DNA from: Chryseolinea soli | Lineage (GTDB): Bacteria > Bacteroidota > Bacteroidia > Cytophagales > Cyclobacteriaceae | NCBI RefSeq assembly: GCF_003589925.1 | Contig: NZ_CP032382.1 | Span: 62,001 to 126,000, forward strand | Direction of reading: 5' to 3' | Length of the DNA stretch: 64,000 nucleotides | Part shown: piece by piece, positions 9,351-16,801 of the stretch | Layout of the letters: the number at the start of each line of letters is the position of its first letter | How positions within the stretch are numbered: the stretch's first letter is position 1 | Program-made: the position numbers and the translations under genes | Notes under the pieces: generated by a model | Databases searched by the model: none | Told to the model about the DNA's origin: nothing | What the model saw: only the letters and a program-made list of their open reading frames with translations

Positions 9351-9423
9351 TAGATCAATTCTCTTGACCGGGCGTGTTCATGCCCGCATATCTTTCCCAC
9401 CCTTCGTTTGCCAGCACCATCGC

Positions 9424-10164
9424 TTAAAAAATCACCTCGATAGGATCGCCGAGTTTTTTCTCTGTAGGATCGATCCACCGGTTGGACGTGTAATCGTAGT
9501 AGCTGTAGGTGCCACCGGAGTTGGCCTGGGATGAGGCATACAGGGCGACGTAAAGCTTGGTATTTCGGGGAGGAGCTACGGGGTAGGAACTGGCCGATAC
9601 TTGAAATCCCTTGAGGCTACCGCAGCAACCTTGCGATCCGCCTTGAAAATCGTAGTGCTCATTCGACACATTGGAACTGTCGTTGACATACAGACGGATG
9701 AGATAAAAATCAACCGCCGGGTTCAGGGTTCCTGTGGCCGTGACGAAGTACCCGTCGGAAGTGACTTTGATATCGGAGGCTGCTATGGTCGGAAATTGCA
9801 CCAGCGTAATGCCCGTCACCACGGCAGGCTCGTTGCCGCCGGCGAGGAGTTGGTTGAATTGCTTTTTCACGCTATAGCCTTCGCGTTCAAACGTCATGGT
9901 ATAGGTCCCAACGGGAACATTTTTCATTTCAAATCTACCCGAAGCTTCCGTGGTCGACGTGGCAACGTTTTCACCCACGGTCACTTTCGCATTGCCGTTG
10001 TCGCGCTGCGGATTGCCTTTCTCATCGATCAGTTTTACAAAGCCAATCACATCGCCCCGAAGGGACACCGTCTTTTCTTTTTCACAGCCCGGCATGGCAA
10101 ACGCGGCAAGGGCCAGAAACAGGACGAAGGGTATGGATATTTTTTTCATGTTGTCAGTCTTCAT
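9424..10164 (-). CDS. Lipoprotein with carboxypeptidase-regulatory-like domain (paralogue 3)
   Basis: 246 residues; a second Met six codons in (10149) is an alternative start. A lipoprotein signal ends in 'AFAMPGC' (Cys27). Residues ~35-115 are a carboxypeptidase-regulatory-like beta-sandwich ('GNAKVTVGENVATSTTEASG', 'FEMKNVPVGTYTMTFEREGY'). The C-terminal half is beta-rich and unknown and contains a 'GCC' pair. It is last in a three-gene same-strand set; only four bases separate it from the gene upstream. The three proteins share the same order of lipobox, regulatory-like domain and C-terminal beta module, so they arose by tandem duplication. They are likely outer-membrane lipoproteins. Role is unknown. 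Confidence 0.85.
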   Translation of the reverse strand: MKTDNMKKISIPFVLFLALAAFAMPGCEKEKTVSLRGDVIGFVKLIDEKGNPQRDNGNAKVTVGENVATSTTEASGRFEMKNVPVGTYTMTFEREGYSVKKQFNQLLAGGNEPAVVTGITLVQFPTIAASDIKVTSDGYFVTATGTLNPAVDFYLIRLYVNDSSNVSNEHYDFQGGSQGCCGSLKGFQVSASSYPVAPPRNTKLYVALYASSQANSGGTYSYYDYTSNRWIDPTEKKLGDPIEVIF

Positions 10165-10168
10165 TTTC

Positions 10169-10906
10169 TCAGGGAACCAGTATTTTGATAGCAGACGACC
10201 CCTTCGGACCGACGCTCGTAAAGATCCTGGTGCCGGTGTCCATGTCGATGTAATTCTGTGCTTCGTCGGCGCAGGGATAGGCTACAACATAGAGGTCTGT
10301 GCCCGACGGGAATACATTGGTATTCAATGTAAAACTCGTGCGCGCATAGCCGCTGCTGATATCGAAAGGCGTGGTCATGGTCTCGCGATAGCGGGTTGGC
10401 GATACATCGGGCGCGTCGCTGAGATAAAAGCGCATGAACCCTGACCGGATCACCGGGTTATCGGGGGAATCGAACTGCACGGTTGCGTCCAGCCACACGT
10501 TATTGTATTTGATGACATTCAGCTTAAAGTCGGTGATCTCCACTGCGGGAAGCTTGTAGAGGACGAACGACGTCACCAGCGGTTCATCGCCCCCGACGAA
10601 GGCGAGACCCTGCACCCGACTCGTGCCATAGCCCGCGCGTTCAAAAACCAGGTTGTAGGTACCCATGCGAAGATTGTCGATCTGAAAATTTCCCGCCGCG
10701 TCGGTTTGCAGGGTTCGCAACGGTTCGGTTCCCTCCACGGTGATGTTCACAAAGCCGTCGCCGTTACTTCCGTAGTAAGGGCTGTCATAGCACGCCACCG
10801 TGCCCTTCAACACGCCTGTACCACCAATCTCGACGATCTCTTTCTCGCGGCAGGCCGCAAACAAAAGAAGGAGGGTAAAAAGAATATAGGAATAGTTCGA
10901 TTTCAT
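10169..10906 (-). CDS. Lipoprotein with carboxypeptidase-regulatory-like domain (paralogue 2)
   Basis: 245 residues. The signal peptide ends at lipobox 'LFAAC' (Cys19). A regulatory-like domain spans roughly residues 30-115, with 'FVNITVEGTEPLRTLQTDAAG' split by the standard turn and 'DNLRMGTYNLVFERAGYG'. The C-terminal module ends 'SSAIKILVP', almost the same as the ending of the first paralogue ('ATAEILVP'). It also contains the shared 'SDAPDVSPTRYRE' motif, comparable with 'STSPDVSSTNYMQ' in paralogue 1. It is the middle gene of the operon, nine bases after the upstream stop and four before the next start. It is predicted lipid-anchored; a partner for a surface complex is possible but unproven. 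Confidence 0.85.
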   Translation of the reverse strand: MKSNYSYILFTLLLLFAACREKEIVEIGGTGVLKGTVACYDSPYYGSNGDGFVNITVEGTEPLRTLQTDAAGNFQIDNLRMGTYNLVFERAGYGTSRVQGLAFVGGDEPLVTSFVLYKLPAVEITDFKLNVIKYNNVWLDATVQFDSPDNPVIRSGFMRFYLSDAPDVSPTRYRETMTTPFDISSGYARTSFTLNTNVFPSGTDLYVVAYPCADEAQNYIDMDTGTRIFTSVGPKGSSAIKILVP

Positions 10907-10915
10907 AACGGAGGA

Positions 10916-11662
10916 TTAGGGTACGAGGATTTCGGCCGTGGCCGATGCAGGGCCAAGCGTGGTGTAAGTACGCTTTAGGGTCTGCGCATCGTAAGTGCCG
11001 TAGTCGTTGTAGGCCAAGCCATAAACCCGGACATAAATGGTTGAGCCACTGGGAAAGTAAATGGACGAGGGATAATAACTTTGCATAGAGGTTTCGCCAC
11101 TGTTCACCTGCACGGGAAACGACATGGCTTGCATGTAATTCGTGGAGCTCACATCGGGTGAAGTACTCATAAAGGCAATGCCCTCGATGGGATAGTAATT
11201 GCCTCCTAGTATGGGATAAGGATAATCGTGATATACTGTAGCAATCACGGTGAGCTCTCCGCCGAACATCGACAGGGCCACGGCCTCAAAGCGCGTCGTC
11301 GACACTTCGCGCAGGTACGTGTACACGGGGTAAGCGTTACTGCCTCCCAGGAGTTGATAGGGTTGCGTTACCACCGTTGCATACCCATTTCTGCTGCATT
11401 CGAAATGATAGGTTCCCGTGGTGGCTTGCAAACTGCAAAGGCCGTCGGCATCGGTCACCGCGTCGGCCACGGGGGTGGCGCCTGCCTTCATCGCCACGGA
11501 TGTTCCACCAAGGGCGTCGGAGCTATAGTTTCCGAATTGATCATATAGCGAAACACTCGCCTTCACGTTGACCGGGAGCTTCACCATACGCTCTTCTCTT
11601 TCATCCTTGCACGCGGCCATCCATCCCAATAGACAGATGCCGTATAGTATTTTTCGCTTCAT
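10916..11662 (-). CDS. Lipoprotein with carboxypeptidase-regulatory-like domain (paralogue 1)
   Basis: 248 residues. ATG at 11662 is chosen because the signal peptide (MKRKILYGICLLGWMAAC) starts there; an upstream Met adds 11 polar residues. The lipobox is 'WMAAC'. The N-terminal domain keeps the Ig-like regulatory pattern ('VTDADGLCSLQATTGTYHFECSRNGY'), and the C-terminal module has 'MSTSPDVSSTNYM' and ends 'ATAEILVP'. It is the first gene of the tandem trio. The proteins have diverged strongly outside these motifs, suggesting different binding surfaces on one scaffold. Export and anchoring are well supported; the biological role is unknown. Confidence 0.84.
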   Translation of the reverse strand: MKRKILYGICLLGWMAACKDEREERMVKLPVNVKASVSLYDQFGNYSSDALGGTSVAMKAGATPVADAVTDADGLCSLQATTGTYHFECSRNGYATVVTQPYQLLGGSNAYPVYTYLREVSTTRFEAVALSMFGGELTVIATVYHDYPYPILGGNYYPIEGIAFMSTSPDVSSTNYMQAMSFPVQVNSGETSMQSYYPSSIYFPSGSTIYVRVYGLAYNDYGTYDAQTLKRTYTTLGPASATAEILVP

Positions 11663-12159
11663 GATGCGACTGGTTTTGGTTCTCTTAAAATGCAATCAAA
11701 GACACGCCCGCCGGCAGCGGAAATAGGGCCCGGCGCATAGCAGGCTGGATTAGGTTGGTCGGCAAGGCCGAAAGGGCAGGCGGAGCAATACAAAGCGGGG
11801 GCTGCTATGCGCCTTAGTCCCGGAAAAATAAGCTTCTGCATACAAAAACGAACCTCATAGCGCCAAATACAACTTACTGCTATCGATATGGATGGAGAGG
11901 ACATCCAACAATTCAAATCGCGCCCAAAGGTAGAATTATTTTATAAACTCACAGGCAGGGGGTTTGAATAAATATAAGGTTCTCCAAAAGGCCGGGAATA
12001 TTTAGCCCGGTTGAGTTGTCTAATGGAAAATGGGCCTTAAATTCTGCGGTCAGGCTACCCAAAGTCACATCGTGGCACTTGCGGCAAAAGACGCCTGGGC
12101 ATTAAGGGATCATTATTTGAAACGGCGACCATCACAAGAAATAATCAGGCGAGGGCAAT
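11663..12159. other. Long intergenic region upstream of the sigma operon
   Basis: About 500 bases lie between divergent operons. They contain the large inverted repeat at 11732-11813, annotated separately. The remainder (11830-12159) is partly AT-rich and should hold the sigma operon promoter. No convincing ORF was found; an 85-codon minus frame here reads through the inverted repeat and looks spurious. Confidence 0.5.
11732..11813. repeat. Long inverted-repeat element (12-bp perfect arms, 58-base loop)
   Basis: The arms GGCGCATAGCAG (11732-11743) and CTGCTATGCGCC (11802-11813) are perfectly complementary and enclose a GC-rich 58-base interior with a small internal hairpin (TCGG/CCGA around 11759-11771). 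The element is intergenic. Its translated interior (…SACPFGLADQPNP…) resembles spurious peptides I recall from repetitive intergenic elements of Bacteroidota, so it may be a dispersed repeat; that recollection is not proof. It is not in terminator form because no T-run follows. Confidence 0.7.
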
Positions 12160-12729
12160 ATGGTAATTCCACCGCTGGCCGAAAAAATGGAGCAACGCAA
12201 AGGAGACATTCAACTGATCGAAGAAGCAAGAAATGGCGACATGACAGCTTTTCGAACCCTCGTTGAACGACACGAAGCCCGTGTGGCCGGTGTCGTGAAA
12301 GGGATCCTGGGCGACACCCCCGAGTCGGCCGACGTGGGACAGGAAGTGTTCATCCGGCTTTTTGAATCGCTGGAAAAATTCAGAGGCGACGCATCGCTTT
12401 CAACCTACGTCACCCGGATTGCCATCAACTTATCGCTCAACGAAAGCAAGAAGCGAAAGAGGAAATTCAAATTGTTTGGTCCGTTGAAAGAAGGTGAAAA
12501 CAGCCAAGCGGAAGAATCTGCGACGGACCTGAAGGAAATGCTCTATCACGAACTTCAACAACTGGACCCCGAGTTTCAGGCGGTGGTCACGCTGAGAATG
12601 ATCGAAGGCTATTCCATCCAGGAAACGGCGGCCGTATTGGAGATCCCGGTCGGTACGGTGATGTCGAGACTTTACCGGGCGCAAAAAAAATTGAAACAAG
12701 TCATTGCCAGAAAGGAAGGTTATGAATAA
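12160..12729 (+). CDS. ECF-type RNA polymerase sigma factor
   Basis: 189 residues; an alternative ATG at 12187 gives 180. GAGGGC just upstream of 12160 supports the longer form. Region 2 shows 'FRTLVERHEARVAGVV' and 'ADVGQEVFIRLFESLEKF', and the helix 'FRGDASLSTYVTRIAINLSLN' is a classic ECF sigma 2.3-2.4 signature. Region 4 has 'LDPEFQAVVTLRMIEGYSIQETAAVLEIPVGTVMSRLYRAQKKL'-type HTH spacing. It directs core polymerase to envelope-stress or metal-response promoters. The next gene overlaps its 3' end by eight bases, so sigma and putative anti-sigma are coupled. Family is secure; the signal is unknown. Confidence 0.95.
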   Translation: MVIPPLAEKMEQRKGDIQLIEEARNGDMTAFRTLVERHEARVAGVVKGILGDTPESADVGQEVFIRLFESLEKFRGDASLSTYVTRIAINLSLNESKKRKRKFKLFGPLKEGENSQAEESATDLKEMLYHELQQLDPEFQAVVTLRMIEGYSIQETAAVLEIPVGTVMSRLYRAQKKLKQVIARKEGYE

Positions 12730-13147
12730 ACAAGAAACGGAAGACCTCTATATTTTATCGCTCGACCAGAAGCTGGCTCCCGCCGATGAAGACCGGTTGC
12801 TGACCGCCCTTCGGGAACATCCCGATTGGGCCCGTTCGCTGGCGCAATATAAAACCACCCGGGATGTTCTTCGCGCGAGCAGTCCCGCCACGTTCGGGCC
12901 ATACTTTGCCTCCCGGCTGATGCACAAACTTCAGAACACCGGCGCCGTCATCGACCGGCAGCTCTTTGGCATGTTCAAGAAATTTCAACTCGCCGCCGTC
13001 GGTGTGGTGGTGGCGTTGCTCATTTTGAACGTGGCCCTTTCGGAACAGAGCAGCTGGAAATCGGTGCTGGGCATTGAAGAGGAAACCAGCACGCCACCGG
13101 AACAACAAGTGCCCTTCGATTTTTATGAAACATTAAATGATCTATAA
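12722..13147 (+). CDS. Small single-pass membrane protein, putative anti-sigma factor
   Basis: 141 residues. ATG at 12722 overlaps the sigma stop codon, with AAGGAAG as ribosome binding site. The N-terminal ~85 residues are cytoplasmic-like and helical ('EDLYILSLDQKLAPADEDRLLTALREHPDWARSL' region), a pattern seen in anti-sigma domains that grip region 2 and 4. One transmembrane helix lies at ~92-110 ('LAAVGVVVALLILNVAL'), followed by a short periplasmic tail. No zinc-binding HxxxCxxC motif is seen. Position, topology and translational coupling support an anti-sigma role; sequence alone does not prove it. Confidence 0.7.
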   Translation: MNKQETEDLYILSLDQKLAPADEDRLLTALREHPDWARSLAQYKTTRDVLRASSPATFGPYFASRLMHKLQNTGAVIDRQLFGMFKKFQLAAVGVVVALLILNVALSEQSSWKSVLGIEEETSTPPEQQVPFDFYETLNDL

Positions 13148-13570
13148 ATGACAACTGAACGTATGAAATCCATTGGCATTTTGATTGCCACCCTCATCAT
13201 CGGCGTCTTCTTTGGCCTACTTGTGCCGGGCCTCTTCCACAAATTCGACCGGCGACAAGGCATGGGACGCGGTGGCCCCATGCCCGAACGAAAGGGTGAT
13301 TGGTTTGTCCAAACACTCAACAAGGTTGTGCAACCCACCAGCGAGCAACAAGACAAATTCAAACCCATAGCCGACTGGGCTGCCGCGCGGCTCGACTCTA
13401 TCGAACAATCGGCAAACGCCGAGGCCAAGCGCGTATTGGACTCTGTGAAAACGCAACTTCATCCCATCGTCACGGAGGAGCAGTGGAGCCGGCTCGAGAA
13501 ATTCGATGAGCATGCAAAAGAAAGATGGCATGGACACGGCCCCCGCGGTGGAAGAGGAAGGAGAAATTAG
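13148..13570 (+). CDS. Membrane-anchored periplasmic Spy/CnrX-like sensor
   Basis: 140 residues. It starts immediately after the stop codon of the upstream gene. One N-terminal anchor helix ('IGILIATLIIGVFFGLLVPGLF', split here by residues 8-29) is followed by a helical periplasmic domain: 'QPTSEQQDKFKPIADWAAARLDSIEQSANAEAKRVLDSV' spans ~60-100, then 'LHPIVTEEQWSRLEKFDEHAKERWHGHG'. Helix-rich, charged, single-anchored architecture resembles the Spy/CpxP/CnrX group, which senses metals or misfolded proteins. The His-rich end (HGHG) suits metal binding. With the two upstream genes it forms a sigma/anti-sigma/sensor unit. Confidence 0.72.
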   Translation: MTTERMKSIGILIATLIIGVFFGLLVPGLFHKFDRRQGMGRGGPMPERKGDWFVQTLNKVVQPTSEQQDKFKPIADWAAARLDSIEQSANAEAKRVLDSVKTQLHPIVTEEQWSRLEKFDEHAKERWHGHGPRGGRGRRN

Positions 13571-13613
13571 AAACCTTTCAGAAATCCTGTGGGCCTATAA
13601 ATTCCGTTCACTT

Positions 13614-13982
13614 ATGACTCCTTCTCAAAATCCGATCAAGATCCTATTCATCGCGTCGGTTCTCCTGTTGGTGTACACCATCACGTCCCTCATCATCAAC
13701 ACCAACAGAGCGATGGAAAAAACCGCCGACTTTATGAGCCGGAAGTTCAGCGGCGTACTGGTGGAAGTTAAAGGACTGCGCCGGGGGAGCTCTACCTTAG
13801 CCATTAAGCAATATCAAACGGGTGAAATTTTTGAATATGAGCTGGACATCGGGAAATTCATCCACGAAAATAACATTGGAGCTCGCGACTCCATCAGCAA
13901 AGAAGCGCATAGCGGTGTGGTGACTTTTTATAAAGCGGATGAACACGGAGTATATGCGAAGTGCTGTGAGCTTCAGTATTAG
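13614..13982 (+). CDS. Hypothetical single-pass membrane protein
   Basis: 122 residues from ATG 13614. The longer frame would overlap the upstream gene with non-homologous-looking sequence, so the internal start is preferred. One transmembrane segment lies at residues ~9-27 ('LFIASVLLLVYTITSLII'). The remaining ~95 residues are probably extracytoplasmic, beta-rich and end with a 'KCCELQY' Cys pair. It lies 43 bases after the sensor gene on the same strand and may belong to the sigma operon. I recognise no family. Confidence 0.6.
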   Translation: MTPSQNPIKILFIASVLLLVYTITSLIINTNRAMEKTADFMSRKFSGVLVEVKGLRRGSSTLAIKQYQTGEIFEYELDIGKFIHENNIGARDSISKEAHSGVVTFYKADEHGVYAKCCELQY

Positions 13983-14055
13983 TAAATTATTGCAGCTTTC
14001 GTTGTTACTCACGTTGCAGAAGTTTTCTCCACAACGAAGGGCAAGGTAACATGGC

Positions 14056-14640
14056 TCACCATCCAGCTCTTTCAACCAATCGCTTGCGATAGTTGTCGAC
14101 TCTAATCCTCTCTTCCACTTCTATCAAGGTCATCAGTGCTAAACTCACGTCTGCCCCCGATATTTTTTCACCTCCTGTTATTCTATTCCCGTCTATGGCA
14201 ATCGGATCTTCCACCGTCACGAGACCCATTTCCACCAATGACGGAAGGGACGGGATGGCGGTAGTCACCTTATAGCCCTTTAACGCACCGGAAGATGCCA
14301 ACAACACGGCACCGAGGGAAACCGCCACGACAAATTTTGCGTGTTTGGATTGCTCCTGCAGAAACCCGTTGTAGGCTCCCCTCTCGATGGCCCCGTTGAT
14401 GCCTTTTCCTCCGGGCACAAAAAGTATGTCGAGTAAGGGGCATTCATCGAATGAAAAATCAGCGTTTACCGATAACCCGCCGGAAGTTCTCAAGCACTGC
14501 GTGTTTTCGGAAATCGTATAAATCACAAATTTGCTGGTCCGCCCAAAGATCTCATAAGGCCCGACAATATCCTGCATATTGAAATCAGGAAATAGAACCA
14601 ATCCTATTGTTGTTTTCTTTTCCACCCTATCGCTATCCAT
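14056..14640 (-). CDS. DJ-1/PfpI-family protein with Ser in place of the elbow Cys
   Basis: 194 residues. ATG at 14640 lies four bases after the stop of the upstream deacetylase gene, fitting coupled translation. The fold is the GATase-1-like DJ-1/PfpI type: 'TIGLVLFPDFNMQDIVGPYEIF' (with conserved Glu30, quoted in parts), 'DILFVPGG' and 'GYKVTTA'. The nucleophile elbow, normally V-C-T-G-A/S, reads V-S-L-G-A with Ser108. A DJ-1 enzyme such as isonitrile hydratase needs the Cys, so catalysis may be altered or absent. There is no HTH domain. It probably works with the co-transcribed deacetylase and is controlled by the divergent HxlR regulator. Confidence 0.85.
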   Translation of the reverse strand: MDSDRVEKKTTIGLVLFPDFNMQDIVGPYEIFGRTSKFVIYTISENTQCLRTSGGLSVNADFSFDECPLLDILFVPGGKGINGAIERGAYNGFLQEQSKHAKFVVAVSLGAVLLASSGALKGYKVTTAIPSLPSLVEMGLVTVEDPIAIDGNRITGGEKISGADVSLALMTLIEVEERIRVDNYRKRLVERAGW

Positions 14641-14644
14641 TAGC

Positions 14645-15742
14645 TTACTTAGAAATCTCATCTCTTCGCTGTTGCATTTCCCTCCATGTCGTGAGAATAA
14701 ATCCCTCTTTCTCACAAAACGATTTCAATCCAAGGTCCGTCATGGCAAGCAAATCTGCCCGGCGCGTATGACCGGAGTCGCTTATATTTTTGAAGGTATC
14801 TTTTGCATCGGAGCAATGCAGCAGTATGACCGTGATGCCCGGTTTTGTCGACTGCAGCAATTCCTTGTATTTGTCGCGTTTGAATTTGCGAAGGTTCTCA
14901 TCAGTAGGTTCGACGCCGGGCGGGAATTCCCAATCGTAGCTTGAGATATATAGATCGTCGGCCACCGCCAGGCCACCTTGCCAAAGTTTTTCGCCGGCCT
15001 TTTGAATCGCCTTTAAGAAAAAGGAGTTGTCCGGTGCCTGAGCATCCCCTGCCGTTAGCTTCTTCAATCCCTGCAGTGGGCCGGAATGGATCTGTTCCAG
15101 CAACAAGGTGTTGTGCCCGGCCGGCAACAAAATGGGAATATGTTCTTCGATGCCGATCTTACTGTAACGCTCAAGATATTCCGGCGTAGACCACAATGTT
15201 CCCATATGCGTATCCAAGTGCGTAGGCGCAAACCCCATCCTTCTTGCTCTCGACAATTGCGCCCGTATTTCCATCTCGATCTCATCGGCAGAAGCATGCG
15301 CCACCACGTCGGGCACGTTATTCCATAGTGCACCTTCCGTATCCACCAGTCCCGGTGTTGCTTTTATTCCGGACAACGGGCTCCAACGATACGTTGTCCA
15401 TTCCGAGGTGTGGGTCAAGTGCAGTCCCGCATCCCATCCGGGATGTTGTTTGATCTCGCTGACAATGCCGGGCACCCAAGGGCAAGGCATCATCACACTC
15501 ATCGAAGTTGCCAGGTTCTTCTCCAGCGCTTGCACCGCACCCTGATTCGACTCATACGACATCCCCACATCGTCAACATGAAAAATAATTACCCGGTCAT
15601 TCTCCTTCCAACCCAACCTCTCCGCATACGTTTGAACAGATTGACCCTGGACACTGGTCACGACCCATGTCAACACGATCATTACGACCTGATGTGATCG
15701 GCGCGTCAAAAAGGCACGCGTTATTTTTATTATTTGTTTCAT
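14645..15742 (-). CDS. ChbG/HpnK-family carbohydrate deacetylase (YdjC-like), exported
   Basis: 365 residues with an N-terminal signal or anchor (about residues 18-34, 'VVMIVLTWVVTSVQGQ'). Metal and catalytic motifs of the YdjC/ChbG/HpnK family are present: 'HVDDVGMS' (His55, Asp57-58), 'GLHLTH' (His108), 'THLDTHMG' (His175, His179) and 'VILLHCSD' near the C-terminus. Family members remove N-acetyl groups from chitooligosaccharides or hopanoid-linked sugars. Export is notable because ChbG itself is cytoplasmic. It is first in a two-gene operon with the DJ-1-like gene and divergent from HxlR across 66 bases. Confidence 0.88.
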   Translation of the reverse strand: MKQIIKITRAFLTRRSHQVVMIVLTWVVTSVQGQSVQTYAERLGWKENDRVIIFHVDDVGMSYESNQGAVQALEKNLATSMSVMMPCPWVPGIVSEIKQHPGWDAGLHLTHTSEWTTYRWSPLSGIKATPGLVDTEGALWNNVPDVVAHASADEIEMEIRAQLSRARRMGFAPTHLDTHMGTLWSTPEYLERYSKIGIEEHIPILLPAGHNTLLLEQIHSGPLQGLKKLTAGDAQAPDNSFFLKAIQKAGEKLWQGGLAVADDLYISSYDWEFPPGVEPTDENLRKFKRDKYKELLQSTKPGITVILLHCSDAKDTFKNISDSGHTRRADLLAMTDLGLKSFCEKEGFILTTWREMQQRRDEISK

Positions 15743-15808
15743 GTAATAAAGCTTAACTTCGATGCAAGTAAACGCCAGTTTCAGACCTTATCAATAAGTC
15801 AAAAAAAT

Positions 15809-16153
15809 ATGACTACCACCGCGAACAACACCTTGGCCGAATGCCCGAAAGAGTATTTATTAAAATTGCTGACCGGAAAATGGAAGCCTTGTATTTTTCG
15901 CTACGCGACAGAAGGCCCCGTGCGGTTCGGACAAATGGTGAAGCTGCTTCCCGAAGCAACCCGCCAAGGATTAACCAACGCGCTTCGCGAGTTGGAGGAG
16001 AGCAATATCCTCGAACGAAAAGTGATCAAACTAAAGCCCCTGCACGTCGAATATCACCTGACCGAATTGGGCTTGGAATTTATTCCGATCTTCAAAGCGG
16101 TAGAGGCACTGCATCTCTTGCCGGTCAGGAAAAACCAACCGCAGCATTCATAG
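15809..16153 (+). CDS. HxlR-family winged-helix transcriptional regulator
   Basis: 114 residues from ATG 15809, the expected HxlR length. The conserved early Cys occurs in 'AECPKEYLLKLLTGKWKP' (Cys12), followed by 'RFGQMVKLLPEATRQGLTNALREL' (recognition helix) and the wing 'VIKLKPLHVEYHLTELG'. HxlR proteins act as dimers and often sense reactive aldehydes, quinones or oxidants through the Cys. It reads away from the deacetylase/DJ-1 operon over a short shared promoter region and is its likely regulator. Confidence 0.92.
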   Translation: MTTTANNTLAECPKEYLLKLLTGKWKPCIFRYATEGPVRFGQMVKLLPEATRQGLTNALRELEESNILERKVIKLKPLHVEYHLTELGLEFIPIFKAVEALHLLPVRKNQPQHS

Positions 16154-16234
16154 GCTTGCCGTTTGTCGCGTTTCTCACGAACAAAATTTTTCACACATCG
16201 TCCCCACACGCAGAAATCCCACAACATCAGTCGC

Positions 16235-16242
16235 TATTTTTG
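16235..16242 (+). promoter_or_regulatory. Candidate Bacteroidota -7 element for the PepSY-like gene
   Basis: TATTTTTG matches the TAnnTTTG consensus of the primary Bacteroidota sigma factor and lies 23 bases before the ATG at 16266. No good -33 TTG is seen at the right distance, so the call rests on the -7 element alone. Confidence 0.4.
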
Positions 16243-16265
16243 TAGGCTTAAAATATAACTACAAC

Positions 16266-16778
16266 ATGAAAAAACTCTTAACCTTAACCCTTGTCGCCCT
16301 GCTGGGCCTGACGGCACAAGCGCAGAAATTGACCGACGACAAAGTGCCCGCTGCTGTAAAAGCGTCCCTGACCAAGCGTTTCCCCGCAGCCAAGCAAGTG
16401 GCTTGGGAAAAAGAAGATGAAAAAGCCTACGAGGCGAAATTCATGGTGGACAACAACAAGCAATCGGCCAACTTCGATGAGAACGGCACTTGGCTCTCCA
16501 CCGAAACAAACATCAAGAAGACCGACCTCCCCGCCGCCATTCAGTCGTCCCTTTCCAAAAACTTCGCCGGCTACGAGATTGACGATCCTGAAAAAGTCGA
16601 GTCGCCCGAGGGCGTGTTATACAAAATGAAATTGAAGAAAGAAGGAAAAAAACTGGAAGTGGTCTTCCTGCCCGATGGCACGGTGAAAAAACAAAAGGAA
16701 CACAAGTCTGGTGATAAGGATAAGAATAAGGATAAAGACAAAGCTAAGGGGAAAGACAAGGTCGACGATAGCGACTAG
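16266..16778 (+). CDS. Exported PepSY-like protein with Lys/Asp tail
   Basis: 170 residues. Signal peptide of about 20 residues (MKKLLTLTLVALLGLTAQAQ). Two PepSY-like repeats follow: 'VPAAVKASLTKRFPAAKQVAWEKED' region with 'YEAKFMVDNNKQSANFDENG', and 'LPAAIQSSLSKNFAGYEIDD' with 'YKMKLKKEGKKLEVVFLPDG'. This is the PepSY-like/beta-lactamase-inhibitor-like fold common in Bacteroidota secreted proteins. The last ~25 residues are a low-complexity alternation of Lys and Asp (KDKNKDKDKAKGKDK). It is probably periplasmic. Function is not established for the family. Confidence 0.85.
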   Translation: MKKLLTLTLVALLGLTAQAQKLTDDKVPAAVKASLTKRFPAAKQVAWEKEDEKAYEAKFMVDNNKQSANFDENGTWLSTETNIKKTDLPAAIQSSLSKNFAGYEIDDPEKVESPEGVLYKMKLKKEGKKLEVVFLPDGTVKKQKEHKSGDKDKNKDKDKAKGKDKVDDSD

Positions 16779-16801
16779 ACGTACGGCCAACGCAAATGCG
16801 A

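Noticed and set aside
11659..11916. 85-codon minus-strand ORF in front of the lipoprotein operon
   Set aside because: It reads through the inverted repeat at 11732-11813, so the frame is likely incidental to a repetitive element.
12030..12266. 78-codon ORF overlapping the start of the sigma gene
   Set aside because: No motif, and it runs into the sigma coding region in another frame.
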